Shown in pieces: positions 1 through 6,221 of a stretch of DNA of 21,237 nucleotides. How positions within the stretch are numbered: the stretch's first letter is position 1; every line of letters starts with the position of its first letter. The notes beneath the pieces are model-generated. The model saw only the letters and a program-made list of their open reading frames with translations. It did not search any database and was not told where the DNA came from. The DNA lies in the NCBI GenBank assembly GCA_964629825.1, contig CAZVUW010000057.1:1-21237 (forward strand), given 5' to 3'. The translations under genes were made by a program, and so were the position numbers. The stretch is from CAZVUW01 sp964629825. GTDB taxonomy: Bacteria > Actinomycetota > Nitriliruptoria > Euzebyales > Egibacteraceae.

Positions 1-915
1 GCGGTCCCGACCGGCATCAAGATCTTCAACTGGATCGGGACCCTGTGGGGCGGCCAGATCCGCTTCACGACCGCCAACCTGTTCGCCATCGGCCTGGTCA
101 CGATGTTCACCATCGGCGGCCTGTCGGGCGTCACCCACGCCGTCGTGCCGCACAACGCCCAGCAGCACGACACCTATTACATCGTGGCGCACTTCCACTA
201 CGTGCTGTTCGGCGGCGCCCTGTTCGGGCTGATGTCCGGCGCCTACTACTGGTTCCCGCTGGTGACCGGCAAGCTGATGAACGAGCGGCTCGGCAAGCTG
301 CACTTCGCGCTGCAGATCATCGGCTTCAACATGACCTTCGGCCCGCACCACCTTCTGGGGCTAAACGGCATGCCGCGCCGGATCTACACCTACCCGGAGG
401 GCTTCGGCTGGGACACCTGGAACCTGGTCTCGACGATCGGGGCCTTCATCCTGGCCCTCGGCGTGCTCGTGTTCATCATCAACCTGATCACCTCGGCTCG
501 CGGCGGCAAGCGCGCGGGTCTGGATCCATGGGACGCCCGAACGCTGGAGTGGACGGTCGAGGGGCCGCCTCCGCCGCACAACTTCGACGTCATCCCGACG
601 GTGTCGGCGCGTGACGAGGTCTGGCACCGCAAGTACGCGGGCGGCGGCGAAGAGCACGCCCCGCGCCGCGTGCCGGCCGGCGCCGCCGTCGAGGAGGCCT
701 CCCCCACCGAGCGCAAGAGCGCCCACGAGCTGGGCATCCACATGCCCGACCCGTCGTTCTGGCCCATGGTGGCCGCGTTCGGAATGCCGGTCGCCGGCTA
801 CGGCGTCGTCTTCGACTCGCTCGTGGTCGTCGGGATCGGTCTCGTCATCGTGTTCTCCGGACTCGCGGGGTGGATGCTCGAGCCCGGCGCCGAGTCAGAC
901 GCCCACCACGCCTAG
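1..915 (+). CDS. ctaD: Cytochrome c oxidase subunit I, 3' part (aa3/caa3 type)
   Basis: This is the C-terminal 304 residues of the haem-copper oxidase catalytic subunit, which reduces O2 to water at the haem a3/CuB site and pumps protons across the membrane. The 5' end lies outside the window. Visible residue 3 onward reads PTGIK, the K-channel threonine and lysine of A-family oxidases. HDTYYIVAHFHYV at visible residues 56-68 carries the Mg-site His/Asp, the haem a3 ligand (H64) and the haem a ligand (H66). After the normal core, a charged linker leads to two extra hydrophobic segments (about visible residues 248-264 and 269-290), beginning DPSFWPM. These look like the first two helices normally found in subunit III. 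The next gene is a short subunit III, so the split resembles Bacillus caa3 oxidases. Subunit II is not in the window. First gene of a tightly packed operon. Confidence 0.97.
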   Translation, partial: AVPTGIKIFNWIGTLWGGQIRFTTANLFAIGLVTMFTIGGLSGVTHAVVPHNAQQHDTYYIVAHFHYVLFGGALFGLMSGAYYWFPLVTGKLMNERLGKLHFALQIIGFNMTFGPHHLLGLNGMPRRIYTYPEGFGWDTWNLVSTIGAFILALGVLVFIINLITSARGGKRAGLDPWDARTLEWTVEGPPPPHNFDVIPTVSARDEVWHRKYAGGGEEHAPRRVPAGAAVEEASPTERKSAHELGIHMPDPSFWPMVAAFGMPVAGYGVVFDSLVVVGIGLVIVFSGLAGWMLEPGAESDAHHA

Positions 916-933
916 CAGGAGCTTCTCCCACCA

Positions 934-1539
934 ATGGCTGCTGAGACCACCGCGCACGAGGCGACCGATCACGCCAACAACTTCGGCGTCGATCACAACA
1001 AGATGGGGATGTGGGCCTTCATCGGGTCCGAGGTGCTCTTCTTCGGCGCCTTCATCTCCACCTACCTGATCTACGTCAACCGGACGGCCGACGGCCCGGG
1101 TCCCTCGGACATCTTCGACATCCCGTTCACGTCGGTGTCGACGTTCATCCTGCTGATGTCCTCGCTCGGCATGGTCCTGGCGCTGGCTGCGATCCAGCGC
1201 GGGGACATGCGCCAGTTCCGGATCTGGACGTTGGCCACCGCCGCGATGGGCGCCGTGTTCCTGTCCGGGCAGGTCTACGAGTTCACCGTCTTCGTCGAAG
1301 AGGGCATGAACATCTCGACCAGCCCGTTCAGCTCGGCCTTCTTCGTTCTGACCGGCTTCCACGGCTTCCACGTCCTCATCGGCGTGACCATGCTGGCCGG
1401 CCTGTGGGTGGCCTCCTTCAGCGGGAGGGTGACCCCCAGGCAGTCGCACGCCGTGGAGAACATCGGCCTCTACTGGCACTTCGTCGACATCGTCTGGATC
1501 ATCATCTTCACCGTCATCTACCTCATCCCAGCGGAGTAG
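934..1539 (+). CDS. ctaE: Cytochrome c oxidase subunit III
   Basis: A 201-residue integral membrane subunit of the aa3/caa3 oxidase that supports subunit I in proton pumping and stability. Five membrane spans are visible, at about residues 25-47, 66-87, 97-116, 134-160 and 178-199. Family landmarks are GSEVLFFGAF (residues 31-40, with the conserved acidic E33), TGFHGFHVLIG (140-150) and YWHFVDIVWI (180-189). The protein is shorter than the seven-helix form and lacks the first two helices, which seem to be attached to the end of CtaD just upstream. The start is ATG 934. AGGAG at 917-921 precedes it by 12 nt, and the gap after the ctaD stop is only 18 nt, which indicates co-transcription. Confidence 0.96.
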   Translation: MAAETTAHEATDHANNFGVDHNKMGMWAFIGSEVLFFGAFISTYLIYVNRTADGPGPSDIFDIPFTSVSTFILLMSSLGMVLALAAIQRGDMRQFRIWTLATAAMGAVFLSGQVYEFTVFVEEGMNISTSPFSSAFFVLTGFHGFHVLIGVTMLAGLWVASFSGRVTPRQSHAVENIGLYWHFVDIVWIIIFTVIYLIPAE

Positions 1540-1545
1540 CAACCC

Positions 1546-1875
1546 ATGGCAACGGACACCACGAAGGACGACGGCCACGGGCACCCGTCCGTCGGTCAGT
1601 ACGTCGAGATCGGTGTGATCCTGGCGGTGCTGACGGCGATCGAGGTCGCGCTGTACTACGCCGGTCAGTCCGGCACGCCGTCGCAGGTCACGGTGCCGGC
1701 GATCCTGCTGCTGACCGTCATGAAGTTCGTGCTGGTCGTGCTCTGGTTCATGCACCTGCGCTTCGACAGCAAGGTGCTGAGCCGGCTGTTCCTCGGCGGG
1801 CTGGTGCTGGCCGGGATCCTCTACGCCATCGTGGCCTTCATCATGTACAACCAGCCGATCGTCACCCAGGTCTAG
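1546..1875 (+). CDS. ctaF: Cytochrome c oxidase subunit IV (prokaryotic COX4 family)
   Basis: A 109-residue small accessory subunit of the terminal oxidase. A His/Asp-rich N-terminal tail is followed by three predicted membrane spans at about residues 20-38, 49-69 and 78-101. The loop after span 2 reads WFMHLRFD (67-74), which is typical of the prokaryotic COX4 (caa3 subunit IV) family. ATG 1546 lies 6 nt past the ctaE stop. GGAG at 1533-1536, inside the last codons of ctaE, is 9 nt upstream, so translation is probably coupled. The symbol follows Bacillus usage. In streptomycetes and mycobacteria ctaF names a different small subunit, so the family assignment is firmer than the symbol. Confidence 0.9.
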   Translation: MATDTTKDDGHGHPSVGQYVEIGVILAVLTAIEVALYYAGQSGTPSQVTVPAILLLTVMKFVLVVLWFMHLRFDSKVLSRLFLGGLVLAGILYAIVAFIMYNQPIVTQV

Positions 1876-1881
1876 CCCGCC

Positions 1882-2733
1882 ATGACCGACGCTCCCACCC
1901 TCTCATGGCAGCCACAGCCCGACGTGTGGCTGCTCATGGTGGCGATCGTCGGCGGCTACCTGTACGCGCTGTCTGCCTGGGGGCCAGAGCAGGGGCGACG
2001 ACGCCGCGCCGCCTCCCGCAGCCAGCTCACCTGCTTCTTCGCGGGTGCGCTCGTCACCTGGGTGGCGGCCGACTGGCCGATCCACCCGGTGGGCGAGAAC
2101 TACCTGTACAGCGTGCACATGTTCCAGCACCTGCTGTTCCAGCTGGTGGCCGCTCCCCTGCTGATCATGGGGGTCCCCGCCTGGCTGTGGCGGCGCCTGC
2201 TGGCCCCCGCGCCGCTGGCGATGCTCCTGCGCGTCACCACGCGACCGCTCAACGCCCTGCTGATCGTGGGCACCTACACCGCGGTCCTGCACGTGCCGTC
2301 GGTGGTCGATGCGGTCGTCACCAACGGCTGGCTGCACTTCCTGGCTCACGTCAGCCTGTACGCCATCTCGCTGGTGATGTGGTGGCCGGTGCTGTCGCCG
2401 CTGCCGGAGCTCCCGCACCTGTCCTACCCGGGTCGGATGGCCTACCTGTTCGGCCACTCGATCCTGCCGACGGTCCCCGCCTCCTTCCTGGTGTTCACCC
2501 AGGAGCCGCTGTACTCGGCCTACGCCAACGCGCCCACGGTGGTCAGCTGGCTCGACCCCCTCTCCGACCAGCACCTCGCCGGCCTCATCATGAAGATCGG
2601 CGGCGGGCTGTTCCTGTGGGGCGTCATCGCCGCGCTGTTCTTCCGCTGGCACACCGAGGAGGAGTCGGGCGCGCCAGACCTCCTGTACTGGCGTGACCTC
2701 GAGAGCGAGCTCGAGGCCTCCAGCCAGTCCTAG
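1882..2733 (+). CDS. ctaG: Cytochrome c oxidase assembly factor CtaG (caa3_CtaG family)
   Basis: A 283-residue polytopic membrane protein of the caa3_CtaG family, known from Bacillus as required for formation of active caa3 oxidase and probably involved in copper insertion. About seven hydrophobic segments are visible. The conserved histidine cluster SVHMFQHLLFQL lies at residues 77-88 (H79, H83), followed by PLLIMGVPAW. A second conserved stretch near residue 190 contains GHSILPTVPASFL. The cytoplasmic tail is acidic. The start ATG 1882 is 6 nt after the ctaF stop. Position directly behind the oxidase structural genes supports the assembly role. This family is unrelated to the Cox11-type CtaG of proteobacteria. 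Confidence 0.93.
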   Translation: MTDAPTLSWQPQPDVWLLMVAIVGGYLYALSAWGPEQGRRRRAASRSQLTCFFAGALVTWVAADWPIHPVGENYLYSVHMFQHLLFQLVAAPLLIMGVPAWLWRRLLAPAPLAMLLRVTTRPLNALLIVGTYTAVLHVPSVVDAVVTNGWLHFLAHVSLYAISLVMWWPVLSPLPELPHLSYPGRMAYLFGHSILPTVPASFLVFTQEPLYSAYANAPTVVSWLDPLSDQHLAGLIMKIGGGLFLWGVIAALFFRWHTEEESGAPDLLYWRDLESELEASSQS

Positions 2734-2762
2734 CCATCCCTCGACCGGAGCTACTGCCCACC

Positions 2763-3392
2763 ATGGAGAACGACTTCCGCAAGCGCATCCTCACGCCGGT
2801 CCTGCTGCTGGTCGGCGCGGTGGCGGGGATCGCGCTCTTCGCCTTCAGCATCTCGCGGGTGCTGCTGGCCGTGCCCGAGGTGGTCGCGACCTTCACCGCC
2901 CTGGCGCTGGCCGCTTACGTGCTTCTGATCGCCGTCATGGTGGGGAAGCGCGCGACGATCACCGGCCGCACCATCGGCGTCGGCCTCGCGATCGCCGTGA
3001 TCGCGGTGCTGTCCGCGGGCATCATCAGCGCCCAGGCCGGCATGCGCGACCTGCACGCCGAGGAGGAGGGCGCGTCCGGTGAGGACGCCGGCGAGGGTGA
3101 GGGCGGCGGCGAGCTCACCGAGATCCCCGCAGACGCCCTGGTCTGGGTGGCGGTGGACATCGCCTACGAGCAGGAGGTCAACGAGGCGACCGCGGGCGAG
3201 CAGGTCATCGCGATCGACAACCGGGGCAACCTGCCGCACAACGTCGTCTTCGAGGGCACCAACATCAAGGTCGAGGCCGAGGGTGGCCAGCAGGCTGCCA
3301 AGACGGTCACGCTCGAACCCGGCACGTACACCTTCTACTGCGACATCCCGGGCCACCGCGCCACGATGGAGGGGACGATCGAGGTCAACTGA
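2763..3392 (+). CDS. Membrane-anchored cupredoxin (type 1 copper protein)
   Basis: A 209-residue protein with three N-terminal membrane spans (about 11-31, 38-61 and 70-91), a Glu/Gly-rich low-complexity linker (99-119) and an extracytoplasmic cupredoxin domain (121-209). All four type 1 copper ligands can be placed: H159 in NLPHNVVF, then C193, H198 and M202 in YCDIPGHRATMEG. The C-x4-H-x3-M spacing resembles azurin or auracyanin rather than plastocyanin. There is one ligand cysteine, so this is not a CuA domain and not oxidase subunit II. Being the fifth gene of the oxidase cluster suggests a role as electron carrier to the oxidase or as copper donor during its assembly. Both are inference. 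GGAG at 2747-2750 precedes ATG 2763. Confidence 0.88.
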   Translation: MENDFRKRILTPVLLLVGAVAGIALFAFSISRVLLAVPEVVATFTALALAAYVLLIAVMVGKRATITGRTIGVGLAIAVIAVLSAGIISAQAGMRDLHAEEEGASGEDAGEGEGGGELTEIPADALVWVAVDIAYEQEVNEATAGEQVIAIDNRGNLPHNVVFEGTNIKVEAEGGQQAAKTVTLEPGTYTFYCDIPGHRATMEGTIEVN

Positions 3393-3409
3393 CCTCGATC
3401 CGGGTTCGC

Positions 3410-4372
3410 ATGGTGCAGCCCAGCACCGGCCCGGCAGAGGACGGCGGCTGGTTCGCCCGGCGCACCTACCGGGCGCATGACTTCGACGCCGACGACCTCA
3501 TCCGCCGCAAGCAGCGGGCCGGTCTGACGGTCAGCGTCGTCCTGCCGGCGCTTGACGAGGCCGACACCATCGTCGGCATGGTCGAGGCTGTCGGCGAGCT
3601 GTCCGGCCGGCTGGTCGACGAGCTGGTGGTCGTCGACGGGGGCTCCACGGACGGAACGGCCGAGCTGGCCGCCAAGGCCGGCGCGACCGTTCACCGCGAC
3701 TCGTCGGTCCTGCCCGACCACGGCCCTCCGCTCGGCAAGGGCGATGCCCTCTGGCGGGGCCTGGCGGTCACCTCGGGCGATCTGGTCGTGTTCGCCGACA
3801 CCGACATCCGCAACCCCGACTCACACTTCGTCTGGGCGCTGCTCGGGCCGCTGCTGACCGACCCGGACGTGCAGCTGGTGAAGGCCTTCTACGAGCGGCC
3901 GGTGCAGGTCGGCGACCGCCTTCACGACAGCGGTGGCGGCCGCGTCACCGAGCTGATGGCCCGGCCGCTGCTGAACCTCCTGTGGCCCGAGCTCGCCGGC
4001 CTCATCCAGCCCCTCTCGGGCGAGTACGCCGGCCGGCGCGAGCTGCTCGAGTCGGTCCCCTTCTTCACCGGCTACGGGGTCGAGCTGGGTCTGCTCGTCG
4101 ACACCCTGGCTGCGGTGGGCGCCGACGGCGTCGCCCAGGTGGACGTCTACGAGCGCGTGCACCGCAACCAGGACCTGGCCGCGCTGTCCCGCATGGCCTG
4201 CGGCATCCTCCAGGTCGCCCTGAGCCGACTGGGCGAGCGCGACGGGGTGGAGCTGGACATCCCCGCGGCGCTCCCCTACCTGCAGTTCGACCGCCAGCCC
4301 GACGGCCGGATGCGACCGCGGCGCTCGACCGTCGAGCTGGTCGAACGCCCGCCGCTCGCGTCCCTGCGCTGA
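3410..4372 (+). CDS. gpgS: Glucosyl-3-phosphoglycerate synthase (GT81)
   Basis: A 320-residue GT-A fold glycosyltransferase that transfers glucose from an NDP-sugar to 3-phosphoglycerate. This is the first step to glucosylglycerate and, in mycobacteria, to methylglucose lipopolysaccharides. It aligns closely by eye with mycobacterial GpgS: VSVVLPALDE (41-50) at the nucleotide-binding start, DGGSTDGT (76-83), GKGDALWR (109-116), the metal-binding DTD triad (130-132), the GGGRVTEL loop (175-182) that contacts phosphoglycerate in the family, QPLSGEYA (200-207) and the second metal ligand in VHRN (H251). Length matches the family. It sits 17 nt behind the cupredoxin gene with no visible promoter and a poor ribosome-binding site, so it is probably translated from the oxidase transcript. 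No partner phosphatase gene (gpgP) is in the window. Confidence 0.94.
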   Translation: MVQPSTGPAEDGGWFARRTYRAHDFDADDLIRRKQRAGLTVSVVLPALDEADTIVGMVEAVGELSGRLVDELVVVDGGSTDGTAELAAKAGATVHRDSSVLPDHGPPLGKGDALWRGLAVTSGDLVVFADTDIRNPDSHFVWALLGPLLTDPDVQLVKAFYERPVQVGDRLHDSGGGRVTELMARPLLNLLWPELAGLIQPLSGEYAGRRELLESVPFFTGYGVELGLLVDTLAAVGADGVAQVDVYERVHRNQDLAALSRMACGILQVALSRLGERDGVELDIPAALPYLQFDRQPDGRMRPRRSTVELVERPPLASLR

Positions 4373-4464
4373 GGACCAACCCGATTCCTTCGCCGGGCGC
4401 GCGGCGTCCTACCATGGGGAAGGTTTCGAGTCCACCCACTCAACCTCCAAGGAGCGCCTCCCGC

Positions 4465-4815
4465 ATGGCCGTCGTGGTCCTGCTGATCGTGCTGGCGGTC
4501 ATCGTCTTCCTTCTCTACCAGTCCGTGCAGGACGCCCGCCGCAGGGCCGAGGGCGCGGACACGCCGGCGGTCGAGCCGACGCGCCCGGTGCGGCCCACGC
4601 CGCCGGTGGCGCGACCCCGGCCGGCGGCGCGCACGCGGCCGCGGAAGGTGAAGATCGACGAGAGCGCACTGGCCGACCACGTGGCCAAGCTGCGCGACGC
4701 CGTGGCGGGCGACCTGATCACCCTGGATGAGGCGGTGGACAGCGTCCTGCGCCAGACCGACGGCGCCCTTAGCCCAGAGGTCGCGCGCAAGATGCTGAAC
4801 GGCCGCGGCGACTGA
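4465..4815 (+). CDS. Small single-pass membrane protein, function unknown
   Basis: A 116-residue protein I do not recognise. The N-terminus is a single hydrophobic helix (about residues 2-17, MAVVVLLIVLAVIVFLLY), followed by a basic, Pro/Arg-rich linker (about 28-62) and a C-terminal charged, probably helical segment (about 66-116) with no obvious motif. I chose ATG 4465 because AAGGAG (4449-4454) lies 10 nt upstream. An in-frame ATG at 4414 would add a non-conserved-looking Ser/Pro leader and would put charged sequence before the membrane helix. It follows gpgS by 92 nt and precedes a hairpin, so it may be the last gene of the operon. Likely inner-membrane, with the tail side unresolved. Confidence 0.72.
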   Translation: MAVVVLLIVLAVIVFLLYQSVQDARRRAEGADTPAVEPTRPVRPTPPVARPRPAARTRPRKVKIDESALADHVAKLRDAVAGDLITLDEAVDSVLRQTDGALSPEVARKMLNGRGD

Positions 4816-4819
4816 GCGG

Positions 4820-4860
4820 GCTCAGAGCCAAGAGGCGTCGCCCCTGACGCGTCTCTGAGC
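4820..4860 (+). terminator. Two-tier hairpin, probable operon terminator
   Basis: GCTCAGAG (4820-4827) pairs perfectly with CTCTGAGC (4853-4860). Inside it GCGTC (4835-4839) pairs with GACGC (4846-4850) over a 6-nt loop. It lies 5 nt after the stop of the small membrane protein gene and before the citrate synthase promoter region. There is no T-run, as is common for actinobacterial terminators. Confidence 0.55.
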
Positions 4861-4875
4861 ACCCCCAGGTCGGGG

Positions 4876-4881
4876 TAGGCT
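4876..4881 (+). promoter_or_regulatory. Candidate -10 box for citrate synthase
   Basis: TAGGCT in the context GGGGTAGGCTCG fits the actinobacterial TANNNT -10 pattern. It lies just downstream of the hairpin and would give a leader of about 45 nt before gltA. No convincing -35 is seen at the expected distance; the closest is TCTGAG at 4854. Confidence 0.35.
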
Positions 4882-4933
4882 CGCAAGCCAGTTCGCGGCA
4901 CACGGCAGCAGCACGGCGACAAGGATGGGCGAG

Positions 4934-6220
4934 ATGAGCGACCAGGTGCACCTGGAGATCGACGGCACCAAGTACGACCTGCCGGTCCTCGAGGGCACGG
5001 AGGGCGAGCGGGCGATCGACATCTCACGCCTGCGGTCGGAGACGGGCTACATCACCTACGACCCCGGCTACAGCAGCACCGGCTCGGCGAAGTCCGCCAT
5101 CACATTCCTCGACGGCGAGGCGGGGATCCTGCGCTACCGCGGCTACGACATCGAGGAGCTGGCGGAGCACTCCGACTTCCTCGAGGTGTCCTACCTGCTG
5201 ATCTACGGCGAGCTGCCGACCGCCGACGAGCTGGCCGAGTTCCGCACCTCGATCACGCGCCACACGCTGCTGCACGAGGACATGCGGCGCTTTTTCGACG
5301 CCTTCCCGAAGAACGCGCACCCGATGGGGATCCTGTCCTCCGCGACCTCGGCCCTGTCGACCTTCTACCAGGACTCGCACGACCCCTTCGACCCCGAGGA
5401 CGTAGAGGTCTCGACCCACCGGCTGATCGCCAAGCTGCCCACCGTGGCGGCGTTCGCCTACAAGAAGTCGATCGGGCAGGCCTACATCTACCCTCGCAAC
5501 GACCTCAACTTCTCCGAGAACTTCCTGCACATGATGTTCGCGGTCCACGCCGAGCCCTACGAGGTGGACCGCGACGTCGCCGACGCGCTGAACCTGCTGT
5601 TCATCCTGCACGTAGACCACGAGCAGAACTGCTCCACCTCGACGGTCCGGATGGTCGGCTCAAGCCACGCGAACCTGTTCGCATCGATCGCGGCGGGCAT
5701 CACGGCGCTGTGGGGGCCGCTGCACGGAGGGGCGAACCAGGCCGTCGTCGAGATGCTCGAGCAGATCCACGCGGCGGGCGGGGACACCTCGCAGTTCATC
5801 CGCCGCGCCAAGGACAAGGACGACCCGTTCCGGCTGATGGGCTTCGGCCACCGTGTTTACAAGAACTTCGACCCGCGTGCGCGGATCATCAAGGAGACCA
5901 CCGACCGCGTGATCGGCAAGCTCGTCGGCGAGGATCCGTTGTTCGACATCGCCCGCGAGCTCGAGGAGACCGCCCTCAGCGACGAGTTCTTCATCGAGCG
6001 CAAGCTGTACCCGAACGTGGACTTCTACTCGGGGCTGATCTACCGCGCGATGGGGCTGCCGCTGAACATGTACCCGGTGCTGTTCGCGCTCGGCCGGCTG
6101 CCCGGCTGGATCGCCCAGTGGCGCGAGATGATCAGCGACCCGGACACGCGCATCGGCCGCCCGCGCCAGCTCTACACGGGTCCGACCGAGCGCCCCTACG
6201 TCCCGATCGACCAGCGCTGA
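4934..6220 (+). CDS. gltA: Citrate synthase (hexameric type II)
   Basis: A 428-residue cytosolic enzyme that condenses oxaloacetate with acetyl-CoA to citrate, the entry step of the TCA cycle. The catalytic triad is visible: H264 in WGPLHGGANQ, H306 in MGFGHRVYKNFDPR and D363 in YPNVDFYSG. HVDHEQNCSTSTVR (about 226-239) is the conserved region before it. The length and the N-terminal beta domain (residues 1-50) match the E. coli/mycobacterial GltA2 type rather than the short methylcitrate synthase type. I chose ATG 4934 because AAGGA (4921-4925) is 8 nt upstream. The alternative ATG 4925 overlaps that site and would add only three residues. Its stop is one base from the stop of the convergent glutamate dehydrogenase gene. 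Confidence 0.97.
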   Translation: MSDQVHLEIDGTKYDLPVLEGTEGERAIDISRLRSETGYITYDPGYSSTGSAKSAITFLDGEAGILRYRGYDIEELAEHSDFLEVSYLLIYGELPTADELAEFRTSITRHTLLHEDMRRFFDAFPKNAHPMGILSSATSALSTFYQDSHDPFDPEDVEVSTHRLIAKLPTVAAFAYKKSIGQAYIYPRNDLNFSENFLHMMFAVHAEPYEVDRDVADALNLLFILHVDHEQNCSTSTVRMVGSSHANLFASIAAGITALWGPLHGGANQAVVEMLEQIHAAGGDTSQFIRRAKDKDDPFRLMGFGHRVYKNFDPRARIIKETTDRVIGKLVGEDPLFDIARELEETALSDEFFIERKLYPNVDFYSGLIYRAMGLPLNMYPVLFALGRLPGWIAQWREMISDPDTRIGRPRQLYTGPTERPYVPIDQR

Positions 6221-6221
6221 T

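Noticed and set aside
1011..2696. A 561-codon + strand open frame across ctaE, ctaF and ctaG
   Set aside because: Its product is Arg/Pro/His/Gly-rich and overlaps three genes with clear families in another frame.
3982..4464. Upstream part of the frame that contains the small membrane protein
   Set aside because: It overlaps gpgS and is Arg/Pro-rich. ATG 4465 has an AAGGAG site at good spacing.
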